The notes beneath the pieces are model-generated. The model had not been told where the DNA came from. It worked only from the letters and a program-made list of their open reading frames with translations, and did no database searches. Position numbers and translations under genes: made by a program. Shown one piece after another: positions 10,212 through 20,008 of a stretch of DNA of 64,000 nt (position 1 is the stretch's first letter; the number at the start of each line of letters is the position of its first letter). This DNA comes from Trichocoleus sp. (GTDB lineage: Bacteria > Cyanobacteriota > Cyanobacteriia > Elainellales > Elainellaceae), in assembly GCA_036702865.1 (NCBI GenBank), contig DATNQD010000017.1, positions 1 through 64,000 on the forward strand, given 5' to 3'.

Positions 10212-11519
10212 TTAACGTTGGCTTTGCTGCTCAATTGCGCTAACCAACGTAACGATCGCCTGCTGTTTTTGTGGATCAACGCCTGCTGCATATTCCAATG
10301 GAAAATCGACAGAAATGTCTGGAGTTACTCCTTTTCCTTCTAATCGCTGATTTCCATCCACCAATACATCGGCAACAGCAACATACAACAAACCAGCATC
10401 TTGCATCACAAATGCGCGTCCTGCCACAACTGCGCCTGCGGTCGTCTTGCCGACCAAAGCACCAATTTTAGATTGCTGAAAACCAAACGCAATAATTTCC
10501 TTGCTGCTTCTGCTGCCCTCATTCATTAGAAGAACAACAGGTTTTTTCCAGTGATAATCAGCGACAAACGTTTTTCCATCTCGTCTAATACTGGTTATGC
10601 TTGGACTCTCACCCGTAAAGAAATTGAGAGAACCGATCGAACCACCCCCCCATCCGTCACGGATATCTAACACTAAACCATCCACATCAGCAAGTTTGCC
10701 GAACATCAAATCGTCCATCATTTGCTGCTGGTGAAGATCAGCCGCGTTTGACCAAATATGAATATAGCCAACCCGTTTGCCTTGTTGCTCAATGACCTGT
10801 GTGCTTTCCTTCTGAGCCTCTTTCAAAAAGGTTGTTGCATCGAATTTTTGAGGAGTAACGTTAATCTCTTGCTGACTTGTTGGATCGGTCGATCGCTGAA
10901 TCAAGAGTGTTACACTTTGTCCTGTTTTACCTGCAAATGATTCAATTTGGTGAAAGGGCTTACCGTCTACAAGCAGCAATTCGTCGCCTACCACTAAACC
11001 TGCTTTTGCTGCCGGACTACCATCTAAAACTCCGCTGATAAATGTTTTGTCATAATTGATCTTCGTAAAGATACCAATGCCGGTGTACTCGTATTTACCG
11101 TTTGGAAATAATGCTTTTGCGGCAGGCGGTAAATCTTTATTGTCAGGCTGAAAAATTCCTAACAGTTGATAATAAGCTGCTTCCTCTGGAGTATAAAAAT
11201 GAGTATGAGAGGTTCGTAGCTCGGCTAGCATCTGGTTAATGACATCTGCAAGCTGTTGACGATTTTGTGTCCCTGTTGCTTGAGATTTGTATTTGTCTTG
11301 CATTGCTGCCCAGTCAATGCCATTAAAATTTTCATCATAAAAATTCTCATTGACAGTTTGCCAAACTTCGTTAAACACTTTCTCTTCTAAAGATTCCTGA
11401 GACAAAGCAGGAGACATGAACCAAAGCAGAAGCAACGCTGCAAAGCCAATAAGGGCGATCGCAGAAAATCTTGTTGCTCTAGAAAAACGAGAAAAATTGT
11501 GTATCATTTTGAATATCAA
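10212..11519 (-). CDS. S41-family peptidase with PDZ domain, exported
   Basis: 435 residues. A membrane or signal segment lies at residues 17-40 (ALIGFAALLLLWFMSPALSQ). The helical region FNEVWQTVNENFYD..F.G.DW is the usual N-terminal part of carboxy-terminal processing proteases. A PDZ domain follows at about 150-215 (GVLDGSPAAKAGLVVGDELLLVDGK), then the protease core (LVLDIRDGWGGG). The catalytic serine is expected in NEGSRSSKE near residue 334 and the lysine in GKTTAG near 356, matching the serine-lysine spacing of the family. It probably cleaves proteins at their C-terminus in the periplasm. It is shorter and more divergent than the D1-processing protease CtpA, so its substrate is unknown. 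Confidence 0.85.
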   Translation of the reverse strand: MIFKMIHNFSRFSRATRFSAIALIGFAALLLLWFMSPALSQESLEEKVFNEVWQTVNENFYDENFNGIDWAAMQDKYKSQATGTQNRQQLADVINQMLAELRTSHTHFYTPEEAAYYQLLGIFQPDNKDLPPAAKALFPNGKYEYTGIGIFTKINYDKTFISGVLDGSPAAKAGLVVGDELLLVDGKPFHQIESFAGKTGQSVTLLIQRSTDPTSQQEINVTPQKFDATTFLKEAQKESTQVIEQQGKRVGYIHIWSNAADLHQQQMMDDLMFGKLADVDGLVLDIRDGWGGGSIGSLNFFTGESPSITSIRRDGKTFVADYHWKKPVVLLMNEGSRSSKEIIAFGFQQSKIGALVGKTTAGAVVAGRAFVMQDAGLLYVAVADVLVDGNQRLEGKGVTPDISVDFPLEYAAGVDPQKQQAIVTLVSAIEQQSQR

Positions 11520-12140
11520 AAATCTTCAAGGTTGGTCAATTACGGCTATTGCTAACTTCAAGCTGCCGACCTTAATCTGTTATTGCAATGCTAACCCACA
11601 TAGCCCTGCAAGATCGGAGCAGCGATCGCATTATTTGCTTCAATATTGTCAAAACTGGATGCCTAATGTTCGGAACTGAAATACCGGATTAAATGGTGTA
11701 AGTCAGCTCGTTCATCAAGCTCTGATTCTGGAGGATAAACAGTATTATAAGCTTGATAAAATTTGTTGGAAAAATCTCTAGCAAACAGATTAGGTAGGAT
11801 TAGAAAGAGTAGCCTCGATCGCACTGTTACCTTAAGCAGACAGAAAAACTAGATAAAAATAGAGATAGAAACTAACCGATTGATTTCAAACGAAGCGATC
11901 TCAAGCGATAAGGCACATGATGTAAACTTCGCCACCAATGAAATAGCCCCCTGTCACTTGCTGACAGAAGGTCAGTGCCATTCATCTATAACTCTCAGAA
12001 CTAGACTATTCGCTCAAGACAGCATTAGGACATTAAGCTTCAGCAGCATTATCCTTAGTAATGACGTCAACAAAGATACAGGGCATTCACTTGATAAATG
12101 CCCACAATTGACAAAACTATCAGACTTCTACTCAGAAAAC
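11520..12140. other. intergenic, about 620 bp
   Basis: A long open frame crosses this stretch on the plus strand (from 11880) but continues antisense through the L,D-transpeptidase gene and shows no family motif, so I do not call it. No RNA gene or repeat is recognised. Confidence 0.4.
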
Positions 12141-12728
12141 TTACAGCTCCACAGTAACAGGTGTTCCCAGGTCAACGAGTTCATAAAGCTTCCGAACATC
12201 TTCGTTATACATCCGAACACAGCCATGGGAGGCAGCCGTTCCGACAGATTCGCGATTGGGCGTTCCGTGGAAGCCAACCCAATTGAGCCCATCTGTCCAG
12301 AAACCAATCCATCGTTCGCCCAGCGGGTTATCGGTACCTGGTGGCATCTGTTCCCCAGTGATAGGATTCGTCCAGCCTGGGTTTTCCAGCTTTTGCCTAA
12401 CCTCAAAACGACCTGTCGGGGTTTCCCAACCTGCTCTACCGATCGCAACGGGGTAGCTGACTTTCACTTTGTTGTCCTCATAGACATACACACGCCGCTC
12501 GCGCAGCTTTATCACCAGTCGTACGGTTGAAGTTGCTGGCAGAACCGGCTTGATCTCGGGCAGCTCGGGTGTCAAAAAAGGCAATGGGCTGCCTAGGACA
12601 GGTGTAGATGATTCTGCTGGAGGCATCGCAGCTTGAGAAGTTTGTGCGACTGCGGGCAGTGCCACTGCTATCAGGAGGCTAGCTCCTAGAGGGATTTGGA
12701 GAAAACGAGTAAAAAAAGACACAATCAC
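12141..12728 (-). CDS. L,D-transpeptidase (YkuD domain)
   Basis: 195 residues with a signal peptide at about 1-28 (GASLLIAVALPAVAQTSQA). The YkuD catalytic domain covers about residues 65-195. The active-site signature is complete: HGTPN followed by SHGCVRMYNEDV, with the nucleophile cysteine near residue 168. The family makes meso-Dap to meso-Dap crosslinks in peptidoglycan or attaches proteins to it, in the periplasm. A Pro/Ser-rich stretch at about 30-60 links the export signal to the domain. The neighbours are not obviously related, so it is likely transcribed alone. Confidence 0.92.
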   Translation of the reverse strand: MIVSFFTRFLQIPLGASLLIAVALPAVAQTSQAAMPPAESSTPVLGSPLPFLTPELPEIKPVLPATSTVRLVIKLRERRVYVYEDNKVKVSYPVAIGRAGWETPTGRFEVRQKLENPGWTNPITGEQMPPGTDNPLGERWIGFWTDGLNWVGFHGTPNRESVGTAASHGCVRMYNEDVRKLYELVDLGTPVTVEL

Positions 12729-12991
12729 AGTTGGGTAGAGAAATGACTTAGTTAGCTTTGCAGAGCTTCCTGAACCAGTTTTAAACTATCTATACACTGA
12801 TTTCAATGTGTCAGGTTCTTACACCAGGGTAAAGCGCTACAGGCAGAGAAACAGGGAGGCAATCCTATACATCGAGAACCTCCTCATCTCTCTAATCCTT
12901 CGGTAGAAAGGGTACGCTTAGCGCCCTCTCTTACCCTTCACTACACCGATCGATTGAAGTTCCGCTCGATTGCGTTACTGCACAATGAGAG

Positions 12992-13444
12992 CTACCACAA
13001 AGCGCGAGGGCTGTTGTTACTGTTGTTTGGGGAGGTTGTGTTGGGTGCAGGCGTAGTTCGAGAGGGTGCAGGCGTGGTGCGTGGTGTAGTCAGCCCTGGA
13101 GAAGCGGGAGAAGGAGCAGGCGTGGTGCGTGGCGTAGTCAGCCTGGGAGAAGCGGGAGAAGGCGTTGGCGTTGGCTCAGGGACCAAATCAGGCGAGGGAG
13201 AAGGTGTCGGTGCAGGCGTAGTGCTTGGTGTGATCAGGTCTGGCAAGGGAGAAGGCGTCGGCGTTGGCTCGGGGGTCGAATCAGGGGAGGGAGAAGTCGG
13301 CGTTGGAGAGACGGGAGAAGGCGTCGGCGTTGGTTCAGGGGCATCTTGCGCCAGTCCCTTTTGCATATAACCGACCCCGGTCGTAAGCAGCAGGGCGGTT
13401 AGGGACAATGAAACCTTGAGGAAAGCGGACGATTGCTTAGCCAT
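12992..13444 (-). CDS. exported Pro/Thr/Ser-rich repeat protein
   Basis: 150 residues from the ATG at 13444, chosen because TTAGGAG lies just upstream and the product then begins [20 protein letters not shown], a good signal peptide. The mature part is almost entirely short repeats ([20 protein letters not shown]) encoded by imperfect tandem DNA repeats of about 39-45 bp. No domain is recognisable. Such low-complexity exported proteins are often cell-wall or sheath linkers (inference). The plus-strand ORF over this region is the Gly/Val-rich shadow of the repeat. Confidence 0.65.
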   Translation of the reverse strand: MAKQSSAFLKVSLSLTALLLTTGVGYMQKGLAQDAPEPTPTPSPVSPTPTSPSPDSTPEPTPTPSPLPDLITPSTTPAPTPSPSPDLVPEPTPTPSPASPRLTTPRTTPAPSPASPGLTTPRTTPAPSRTTPAPNTTSPNNSNNSPRALW

Positions 13445-13565
13445 AATCACTCCTAACATCAGTGTTTTAGTTAATGTTGTCACTTCAAAGGGGGGCATTG
13501 ACTGGCATGACGTTGAACTTTGCGCTACTTCAGAGTTAGGTAGCTCTTAAAGTTAGGTAGCTCCT

Positions 13566-15293
13566 TCAACCATCACACGACAGATTACCATCAACCAATT
13601 TGCCATTTTGCCAGATGCCACGCTGCGATCGATTATCGCTAAAAAGAAAAATTCCTTCTCCATTACAGCGATTGTCCTTAAACGCACCTACATAACGATT
13701 GCCGCCTCCTACAAGCCAAATGCCTAGACCCTCAAAGCGATCGGCTTTGAACTGTCCAATATAGCGTTTACCGCTAGAGAAACTATAGGTGCCGCATCCT
13801 TCGCGCCGACCATTCCGGAATTCTCCGTCATAACGGTTGCCTTTAGGAGACACCATTGTGCCCCGTCCGTCAGCAGGGCGATTCGCCTCTACGCGTCCGT
13901 AGTAGCGGGTGCCGTCGGCATACTGATAGTCGGGTTTGCCAGACGGTAAAGGAGGGGGTGGAGGTTCCCGGCAGGGTAGGTTGGGGAGGAGGGAAGCTTG
14001 GGTAGAAGGTTGCTGCGTTGGCACAATGGACTGGAAGCGGGAGGGTGCCAAGTTCGTGGATAGCGCAGTTGCAACGGCAATGACACCACCTACAGTCAGC
14101 AGCGTCCAGAGAGGAATGCGAGATTTGGTGAGCGTTGGTGCTTTGGGAGCGACTGCCAGGGTGCGCGGAATCGAAAGTAGGCTAGGGGAGGGGTCGGGGA
14201 GAACTTCTGGGGGTAAGGAATCTTTGGAATTGGGCAGGCTCTCTAAATTCTTATTCGCAGGAACGGCTTCTTCGAGACTTTGGTTCACTGTCTCTGAGGT
14301 AACTTCTGCAACGGTGGGAAATGGCTCAGTTGCCGAACCCAAAGATACCATCGCTTCTGTTCCTTGCTCTGGCTTCCAAAGCATCGTTGGATTCGTTAAA
14401 TCCTCGATTTCCTCAGGTTCCTCATCAAGGGATTCGCCCTGATCAATAATCAGTTGCTCGATCGCCTGTAGGGGTTCATCGACTGTTTGATAGCGATCTT
14501 TAAAGTGGTAGCGCACCATGCGATCAAGAATTTCGGCAAATGCTGGTCTGATGGATGGATTGAGCGTTTGCCAAAGGATTTCGCCAGTCTGTGAATCGCG
14601 TTGAAGCTGGCTAGGATGAACCCCCGTCAACGCTTGAATCCCAATCATACCGACAGCATAAAGGTCGCTGTTGTAGCGCGGATTGCCGCTGATCTGCTCA
14701 GGTGGCATATAGCCGTGTGTGCCGATCGAAACTGTTAACGATTGTTCTAATAGTGAATCATCTAACGGAGTACTAACTTGCTTTACGGCTCCAAAGTCAA
14801 TGAGTACGAGCTTGCCATCTTTACGGCGGCGAATTAAATTAGAGGGCTTAATGTCTCGATGAATTACCTTCTGCCGATGTACAAAAGACACAGTCCCTAA
14901 AATATCGTGCAGTCGTCGCATCGTTTGTCTTTCTGTCCAACGAGGCAGGTAGCGATCGTCGAGCGGTTCACCTTCAATAAATTCTTGAACTAGAAAAAAC
15001 TCTTGGTCTTCTTCAAAATGGGCGAGCAAACGCGGAATCTGATCATGATCGCCCAGTCGATAGAGTACTGCTGCCTCTGCATCAAACAACCGCTTGGCGA
15101 CTTGCCATCGTGCCATATTTTTGGCTTGAGGCTTAAGCTGCTTGACCACGCACAAAGGCTGCCCTGGCAACTGTGTGTCTTTTGCCAGAAAAGTTTGACT
15201 AAATCCCCCAGCCCCTAGTTGCCGAACTAAGTCATAGCGCCCACTCAGGAGCCGATTGGGTAGCAGCTTTTGCAATCGCTTAATAGAGTCCAA
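13566..15293 (-). CDS. Ser/Thr protein kinase with C-terminal MORN repeats
   Basis: 575 residues. The kinase domain (about 18-285) has the glycine loop LGAGGFSQTF, the lysine in VVKQLKP, the catalytic loop HRDIKPSNLI (near 146), DFG within LIDFGAVKQV, and GTHGYMPPEQ in the activation region. A disordered linker leads to one membrane helix (about 393-415, LWTLLTVGGVIAVATAL). The outer part carries four to five MORN-type units (YADGTRYYGRV, GNRYDGEFRNGRREG, GKRYIGQFKADRFEG, GNRYVGAFKDNRCNG). This is the usual layout of cyanobacterial Hanks-type kinases, with the kinase in the cytoplasm and a sensor or scaffold outside. The substrate and signal are unknown. Confidence 0.93.
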   Translation of the reverse strand: MDSIKRLQKLLPNRLLSGRYDLVRQLGAGGFSQTFLAKDTQLPGQPLCVVKQLKPQAKNMARWQVAKRLFDAEAAVLYRLGDHDQIPRLLAHFEEDQEFFLVQEFIEGEPLDDRYLPRWTERQTMRRLHDILGTVSFVHRQKVIHRDIKPSNLIRRRKDGKLVLIDFGAVKQVSTPLDDSLLEQSLTVSIGTHGYMPPEQISGNPRYNSDLYAVGMIGIQALTGVHPSQLQRDSQTGEILWQTLNPSIRPAFAEILDRMVRYHFKDRYQTVDEPLQAIEQLIIDQGESLDEEPEEIEDLTNPTMLWKPEQGTEAMVSLGSATEPFPTVAEVTSETVNQSLEEAVPANKNLESLPNSKDSLPPEVLPDPSPSLLSIPRTLAVAPKAPTLTKSRIPLWTLLTVGGVIAVATALSTNLAPSRFQSIVPTQQPSTQASLLPNLPCREPPPPPLPSGKPDYQYADGTRYYGRVEANRPADGRGTMVSPKGNRYDGEFRNGRREGCGTYSFSSGKRYIGQFKADRFEGLGIWLVGGGNRYVGAFKDNRCNGEGIFLFSDNRSQRGIWQNGKLVDGNLSCDG

Positions 15294-16233
15294 GATTCCC
15301 TAATCTCTAAAAAATTCCACCTAGCTAAGCCAACAGACGTAGATGCACTCTACAACAATAATTATCTCTGACCAAGGGTGCAATCTTCACTTAGATAGGG
15401 AAAAGAGGTGTGTTACAAAACTATTGAGTAACAAGTAAGAGGTGCTGATCGCATTGCTTTAAGCCGTAATGCCAGGGATTGCTTCAGTGGACTGGGCTTG
15501 AAAGGCACTCGCTTGTTGCACAGTATCACTAAGCTTTGAGCAGTTGAAAGTGTTTGAAACATGGTTCAGAATACGTCGTGCGGGGGAGTTCTTCCCTTTA
15601 CCTGCTTGTTGATGAAACTGTCTGGACTCAACCTGAGCTAAGAGACAAAATGCTAACCCGTTAGGAGGCAACTAGCATTATTGCAATTTTGGGCAGGATC
15701 ATTTGTCGTTCGCGATTCCCTTCCATTATTAATTTGAGTGAAGTTAACGTCCTTCTCCTCTCACAATGCGTTTGCAGATCAAAAGCGGGTTAAGTCATAA
15801 AAACTCTAGATAATAAAAATTCGCCTTTTCGCGTTACCTTAAGCAATAATTTTAACGATAAGTTTGGGTTAGTTAAGTACATGTTTGATGTTTGAGTTAG
15901 CCACTCATTGTCAAACCTTTACTTTTGCCAAGGCTTTTATGTACGGCTACTGTTCATGTCCTATCTAGTCTAGCTGTAGCTCAAGAGCGACTTCATAAAT
16001 TTGCTGAATCGTATTGTTGGGGTCGCAATTAAATTACAGCGATTCGCAGAAAGATTGTGAGCGGCAACAGTGAAATGACGGGGAGGGGCGATCGCTTCAC
16101 TTGCAAATAGATAGACGTTTATAGCCTGGTTCCTCAAAATAGTATCTACGAAGTTCGATATTATGAGTCTGACTGCACTGTAGCTCCCTCGCTTCAATAG
16201 TCGTTAATAGTCGTTCGTTTTAAGGTGCTCCCT
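15294..16233. other. intergenic, about 940 bp, no gene seen
   Basis: The stretch separates the kinase gene from the divergently transcribed ECF operon and must carry both promoters. A 70-codon minus-strand ORF at 15459-15671 shows no family features and no ribosome binding site and is not called. Confidence 0.4.
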
Positions 16234-16782
16234 ATGCAAAATTCCTGGCAGTTGAGAGACTTTGTGTTTGCTGCCTTCATGACGATCGGGATGATTCTTG
16301 GAGTGGTCGTTGTCGGTCCGTTTGCTCCACCTGGGTTACAACTCCTAGCCTGGGCACCTTTGGGCGGCATTTTTCTGACGCTGGGCATGGCACGTTTGCA
16401 GCGTCGCGGGAGCATTGCCCTCATGATTTTGCCGCTTGCTCTGTTGCTTGGATTATTTTCCCCAATTATTACGCTTTATCTTGCGGTAACGGTTTTAATT
16501 GCTGAAGGTGTAATGTTTTTCATCGGCAACTACCGCAATAAACGGCATCGGTTACTGGGCAATGTTCTGTTTTTTTGTAGCGCTAATTTAGGTGGAATAT
16601 TGCTCGGTGCTTACCTGATTCGAGGAGAAAGGTCTGCTCCATTTGTGCAATTTGTGAGTCAGCCGCTTGTTCTGCTGTTGCTCACGGTTGCGGCTGGACT
16701 AGCGGGGGCACTCGGTTGGTGGCTGGGAGAGTTGGCGGTGAAGCAACTTCGTAAAGCTGGGAAAATGGATGTAGATGCCTAA
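16234..16782 (+). CDS. ECF transporter substrate-binding (S) component, MptD/Trep_Strep type
   Basis: 182 residues, start ATG at 16234 with AAGG eight bases upstream. It is an integral membrane protein with five to six hydrophobic segments (DFVFAAFMTIGMILGVVVVG, GLFSPIITLYLAVTVLIAEG, and others). Length and order resemble the MptD-family S components, which bind a small vitamin-like substrate and dock on the EcfT-EcfA module. It overlaps the T-component gene by 8 bases and heads a complete S-T-AA operon, so the module is probably dedicated to this one substrate. The substrate cannot be told from sequence. Confidence 0.7.
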   Translation: MQNSWQLRDFVFAAFMTIGMILGVVVVGPFAPPGLQLLAWAPLGGIFLTLGMARLQRRGSIALMILPLALLLGLFSPIITLYLAVTVLIAEGVMFFIGNYRNKRHRLLGNVLFFCSANLGGILLGAYLIRGERSAPFVQFVSQPLVLLLLTVAAGLAGALGWWLGELAVKQLRKAGKMDVDA

Positions 16783-17467
16783 ACCTCAGCAATTACGATC
16801 CAAGATGCTCAGTCAAATTAATCCACTGCTCAAATTGATGGTTTGTCTGAGCGTGACCATCGTGGCTCTACTCCTACATCAGCTTGCTGCGATCGCGCTT
16901 CTGGTGGGTAGTTTGCTGTTGTTAGCACTCTTCTCTGTTCGCCTCTCGTTCAAGGTGTGGGCCTACGGCGCGATCGCGATGATGAGCGGGGTTGTGCTCC
17001 TGGTCATCTTACGAGACGTAGATATCGCGCTACTGAGTGTTCTACGGCTGATGGCGATCGCCTTACCTGCGCCATTGCTGGCAAGCACAACTGCACCGAG
17101 TGACTTAGTGAGAGCGTTACAGGCAGTGCGATTACCAGGTTTCTTGGTGCTGAGCGTCATGCTGATTTGGCGATTTTTACCGTTGATGCAGCAAGAAGTT
17201 CAACGGATTGTAGACGCGAATCAATTACGCGGAGTCAATCTGGCTCGTCAGCCCCGGCAATGGTTTCCTGGGCTATTTCTGCCGCTGATCTTTCGGATGG
17301 TGGCATATGCGGATGACGTGACGATCGGATTGGAAACGCGAGGCTACGATCCAACTGCTCCCCGCAGCAACAGCCGTCCGCTCAAATGGCAATTCTCTGA
17401 TACCCTCTTTACCATAGGTGCTGTTGTATTGCTCAGTGGAATAGGATATCTCGAATGGAACGCATAG
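16775..17467 (+). CDS. ecfT: ECF transporter transmembrane (T) component
   Basis: 230 residues with at least five membrane segments. The coupling helices of the T component are visible near the C-terminal half: DANQLRGV with flanking basic residues, and ADDVTIGLETRGYDP, which contains the conserved ETRGY motif that contacts the ATPases. It transmits ATP hydrolysis to the S component. It overlaps the S gene by 8 bases and the ATPase gene by 13 bases, indicating translational coupling. Confidence 0.9.
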   Translation: MPKPQQLRSKMLSQINPLLKLMVCLSVTIVALLLHQLAAIALLVGSLLLLALFSVRLSFKVWAYGAIAMMSGVVLLVILRDVDIALLSVLRLMAIALPAPLLASTTAPSDLVRALQAVRLPGFLVLSVMLIWRFLPLMQQEVQRIVDANQLRGVNLARQPRQWFPGLFLPLIFRMVAYADDVTIGLETRGYDPTAPRSNSRPLKWQFSDTLFTIGAVVLLSGIGYLEWNA

Positions 17468-18822
17468 CCCCATCCACTCAGCACCCTGTATTGGAAGTCA
17501 GCGATCTCACATTTCGGCACCCCAACAGTTCTCAACCCACGCTTCAGGGAGTGAACTTGAGTGTTTATCCAGGTGAACTCGTGCTCATTGCAGGCGCAAC
17601 AGGGAGCGGCAAAAGCACCTTGCTGAACTGTATTGCGGGAATTGCTCCTAATCATCTTGGAGGAAGACTCAGCGGCAGCATTGTCTATCAAGGAACAGAG
17701 ATCAGTCAGTTATCGGTGCGTCAGCGATCGCAATTCTTTTGCACAGTACTACAAAATGTAGAACTGCAAATTTTTACCGATCGGGTCTGGGAAGAGGTGG
17801 TGTTTGGACTCGAAAATTGGCAAGTTCCGCCTCAGCAAATTCCGGCATTAACGGATGCAGCTCTGAGCGAATTTGGCTTGACGGCACAGCGGCAATGGTC
17901 AATCCAGCAGCTTTCGGCGGGACAGAAGCAACGGCTGCTGATTGCTTGTTTGTTGACGTTGGGGCAACCCGTGCTGTTGTTAGACGAACCATTGGCATAT
18001 CTCGATGCATCTGGCGTTGAGCAATTACTGCACTTGCTGCGATCGCGCGTGGATCAGGGACAAACGGTGCTCTTGGTGGAACATCGAATTGAGATCGTCC
18101 ATCAGATTTGCGATCGAGCCTTCCTGGTTCGTGACGGTCAGCTCTGTGAGCAATCCACGCAAACACTACTCCCTAAAATTAATCCAGTCATTCAACCTCA
18201 ACCCTCAGCATCCTCTACCTTGCTGCTGCAAACTCAGCAACTCAGTTGGAATGGCTACCCTCCTTTTCCCGATCTTCAGGCTCATCTAGGGGAAACCATT
18301 TTGCTCAAGGGGGATAACGGCTGTGGGAAGACAACCCTCCTCAAACTCCTCAGTGGTTTGCTCAAGCCCGCTACGGGTCGGCTGGAAATTCTGGGAAGAG
18401 AGATGAGTAAACGCAGTGTAGTTGAGATTGCAGCCGTTGTGGGGTTCGTCTTGCAAAATCCCAATCATCAGTTGTTTGCAGACAGTGTGCGATCGGAAGT
18501 CTTGCAGCCGGGTGTATCACCTCAGAGAGCGGATACTTTGTTAGAGCAACTGAGCCTAAATGAGTTTGCCGAACAACATCCTCAATCGCTTTCACAGGGG
18601 CAAAAACGGCGTTTAGCATTGGCAGCCGTATTGGCAAGACAGCCCCAAATCTGCTTGTTAGATGAGATTACAGTTGGACAAGACCCTCACTCGTTAGGGC
18701 TGATGCTGCAAGTGCTCCAGCAGTTTACCCAGGAAGGAGGTGCTTTGATTCTCACATCCCATGATCCGATCGCTGCTGCTTCTTTACAGGCAAGACAGAT
18801 CGAATTACCCCGTGCGACTTGA
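17455..18822 (+). CDS. ECF transporter ATPase, two fused ABC domains
   Basis: 455 residues containing two complete ATPase domains. Domain 1 (about 8-235) has Walker A GATGSGKST, signature LSAGQKQRL and Walker B VLLLDEP. Domain 2 (about 245-450) has Walker A GDNGCGKTT, signature LSQGQKRRL and LLDE. In domain 2 the residue after LLDE is I (ITVGQD) instead of the usual P. Fusion of EcfA1 and EcfA2 into one chain is known in several lineages. It drives uptake with the upstream T and S components. It is the last gene of the operon. Confidence 0.92.
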   Translation: MERIAPSTQHPVLEVSDLTFRHPNSSQPTLQGVNLSVYPGELVLIAGATGSGKSTLLNCIAGIAPNHLGGRLSGSIVYQGTEISQLSVRQRSQFFCTVLQNVELQIFTDRVWEEVVFGLENWQVPPQQIPALTDAALSEFGLTAQRQWSIQQLSAGQKQRLLIACLLTLGQPVLLLDEPLAYLDASGVEQLLHLLRSRVDQGQTVLLVEHRIEIVHQICDRAFLVRDGQLCEQSTQTLLPKINPVIQPQPSASSTLLLQTQQLSWNGYPPFPDLQAHLGETILLKGDNGCGKTTLLKLLSGLLKPATGRLEILGREMSKRSVVEIAAVVGFVLQNPNHQLFADSVRSEVLQPGVSPQRADTLLEQLSLNEFAEQHPQSLSQGQKRRLALAAVLARQPQICLLDEITVGQDPHSLGLMLQVLQQFTQEGGALILTSHDPIAAASLQARQIELPRAT

Positions 18823-19066
18823 AGTGCATCAGATTGCGTGGGTCAATTCTGCTTAACTGTGAGTTTGACTTGGCTTTTTCCGGCAGCAAGCCCTGTACTT
18901 GTGTCGTGAATTCTGTCCCAGCATTCGTTAGCCCAGCGGTGAAAGGGGATAAAAACTTCTGCGTTTCGCTCACGAAATTCTGATACTGCTCAGCCATGTC
19001 CTGCCCGAAACCACCGCGTTCAATATGTCGGATGACGGACTGAAGGATAGGGACAGCAATGCTCAT
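18752..19066 (-). CDS. small hypothetical protein, overlapping the ECF ATPase end
   Basis: 104 codons from an ATG at 19066 (MSIAVPILQSVIRHIERGG). The first 75 residues look like real protein; the last 25 are antisense to the 3' end of the ECF ATPase gene. No ribosome binding site stands out. No family is recognised. It may be a real gene whose tail overlaps its convergent neighbour, or chance. Confidence 0.35.
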   Translation of the reverse strand: MSIAVPILQSVIRHIERGGFGQDMAEQYQNFVSETQKFLSPFTAGLTNAGTEFTTQVQGLLPEKAKSNSQLSRIDPRNLMHFKSHGVIRSVLPVKKQQRSDHGM

Positions 19067-19168
19067 GCCGATATCGAGAGCGATCGGTTTCCGCTAGGGC
19101 AACATATTGCCAGGCTCACTCAACATACAAACGCTACATCTGTGTAGGGTGAGGGTCGCGTTCTGTGG

Positions 19169-19441
19169 TTAGCTTGAGAAGTTAGACATCAGAGAATTTA
19201 CGTCAAGACTTTCTACAAGCTGAATCACATCCTGAGGTAAATTGCTAATCTCACCCCACAACTGACCTGGGCTAATGCCAAAGAAATATTGCAATACCAG
19301 CACGATCGCCAAAATTGACAGAATTAATCCTGAATTGGCTTTCAAGATTTTAATTAACAGCGTTAGCAGTAAGAACAACAATACGATCGCTGCAATGACT
19401 AGTACTGTTTGCGAATTAACTGACTCAATCAAAGAATCCAT
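19169..19441 (-). CDS. small membrane protein, two hydrophobic helices
   Basis: 90 residues. Two membrane helices at about 10-32 and 37-55 (VLVIAAIVLLFLLLTLLIKIL and LILSILAIVLVLQYFFG) are followed by an amphipathic acidic tail (LPQDVIQLVESLDVNSL). It resembles small conserved cyanobacterial membrane proteins of unknown function. It stands alone with an AT-rich upstream region. Confidence 0.65.
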   Translation of the reverse strand: MDSLIESVNSQTVLVIAAIVLLFLLLTLLIKILKANSGLILSILAIVLVLQYFFGISPGQLWGEISNLPQDVIQLVESLDVNSLMSNFSS

Positions 19442-19607
19442 ATTTCAATCAGTGTTTAATCAGTAATACCTAATGATAAAAGCAAGAGTTAATCGAGATG
19501 ATTAAACGAAACTGGCTCGGACTTAGATACGCTGCATCTTGAAGGTAGATAGACTGTTTTAGCCAACGCACAAATAAGCCAGCCAAGAAACGTAGGGACT
19601 ACTCCCA

Positions 19608-19748
19608 TCATACATCTCGACAAGAATAACCAGAGGCGATCGGACGGCTGCACGTCGCAGCTAAGGGAGCAGCATTATCAACCAATAGCACCGTCTCTAA
19701 AGCAACGAGCGCCAGGAGAGTCAACACGGTGTTTAGTAAAACAGTCAT
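19608..19748 (-). CDS. possible 46-residue exported peptide
   Basis: The ATG at 19748 (MTVLLNTVLTLLALVALE) has AAGAG just upstream. The product has a hydrophobic N-terminus that could be a signal peptide or membrane anchor, and a short tail with two cysteines (CSRPIASGYSC). No homology is recognised. Confidence 0.35.
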   Translation of the reverse strand: MTVLLNTVLTLLALVALETVLLVDNAAPLAATCSRPIASGYSCRDV

Positions 19749-20008
19749 CCCTTACTCTTAATGCTTTAGTTTTATTTTACGGATTCAAGCTTTATAAGAA
19801 CAAATACTCTTTTTTGTTAAATCAATAAATTCAATTGATTGAGAGCCGCAAACGTTTATTTGAGAAGTGCAAAATCCAGTAGAGAACTGATAGACTGTTT
19901 CTGGAAAACGACAAGTAATGTGTGATACGTATATGAATTTAGCAAGAGTGAGGATAGAAAGCTTGAAAACCTCTTTTTGTAAGATCTTCAGGGTTTTTTA
20001 CTGCGACA

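Noticed and set aside
11880-12530. 216-codon plus-strand ORF over the L,D-transpeptidase gene
   Set aside because: It is antisense to a gene with a perfect YkuD signature, has no ribosome binding site and no protein-like composition.
12954-13370. 138-codon Gly/Val-rich ORF
   Set aside because: Shadow of the Pro/Thr repeat protein on the opposite strand.
15459-15671. 70-codon minus-strand ORF
   Set aside because: No ribosome binding site, no family features, surrounded by AT-rich spacer.
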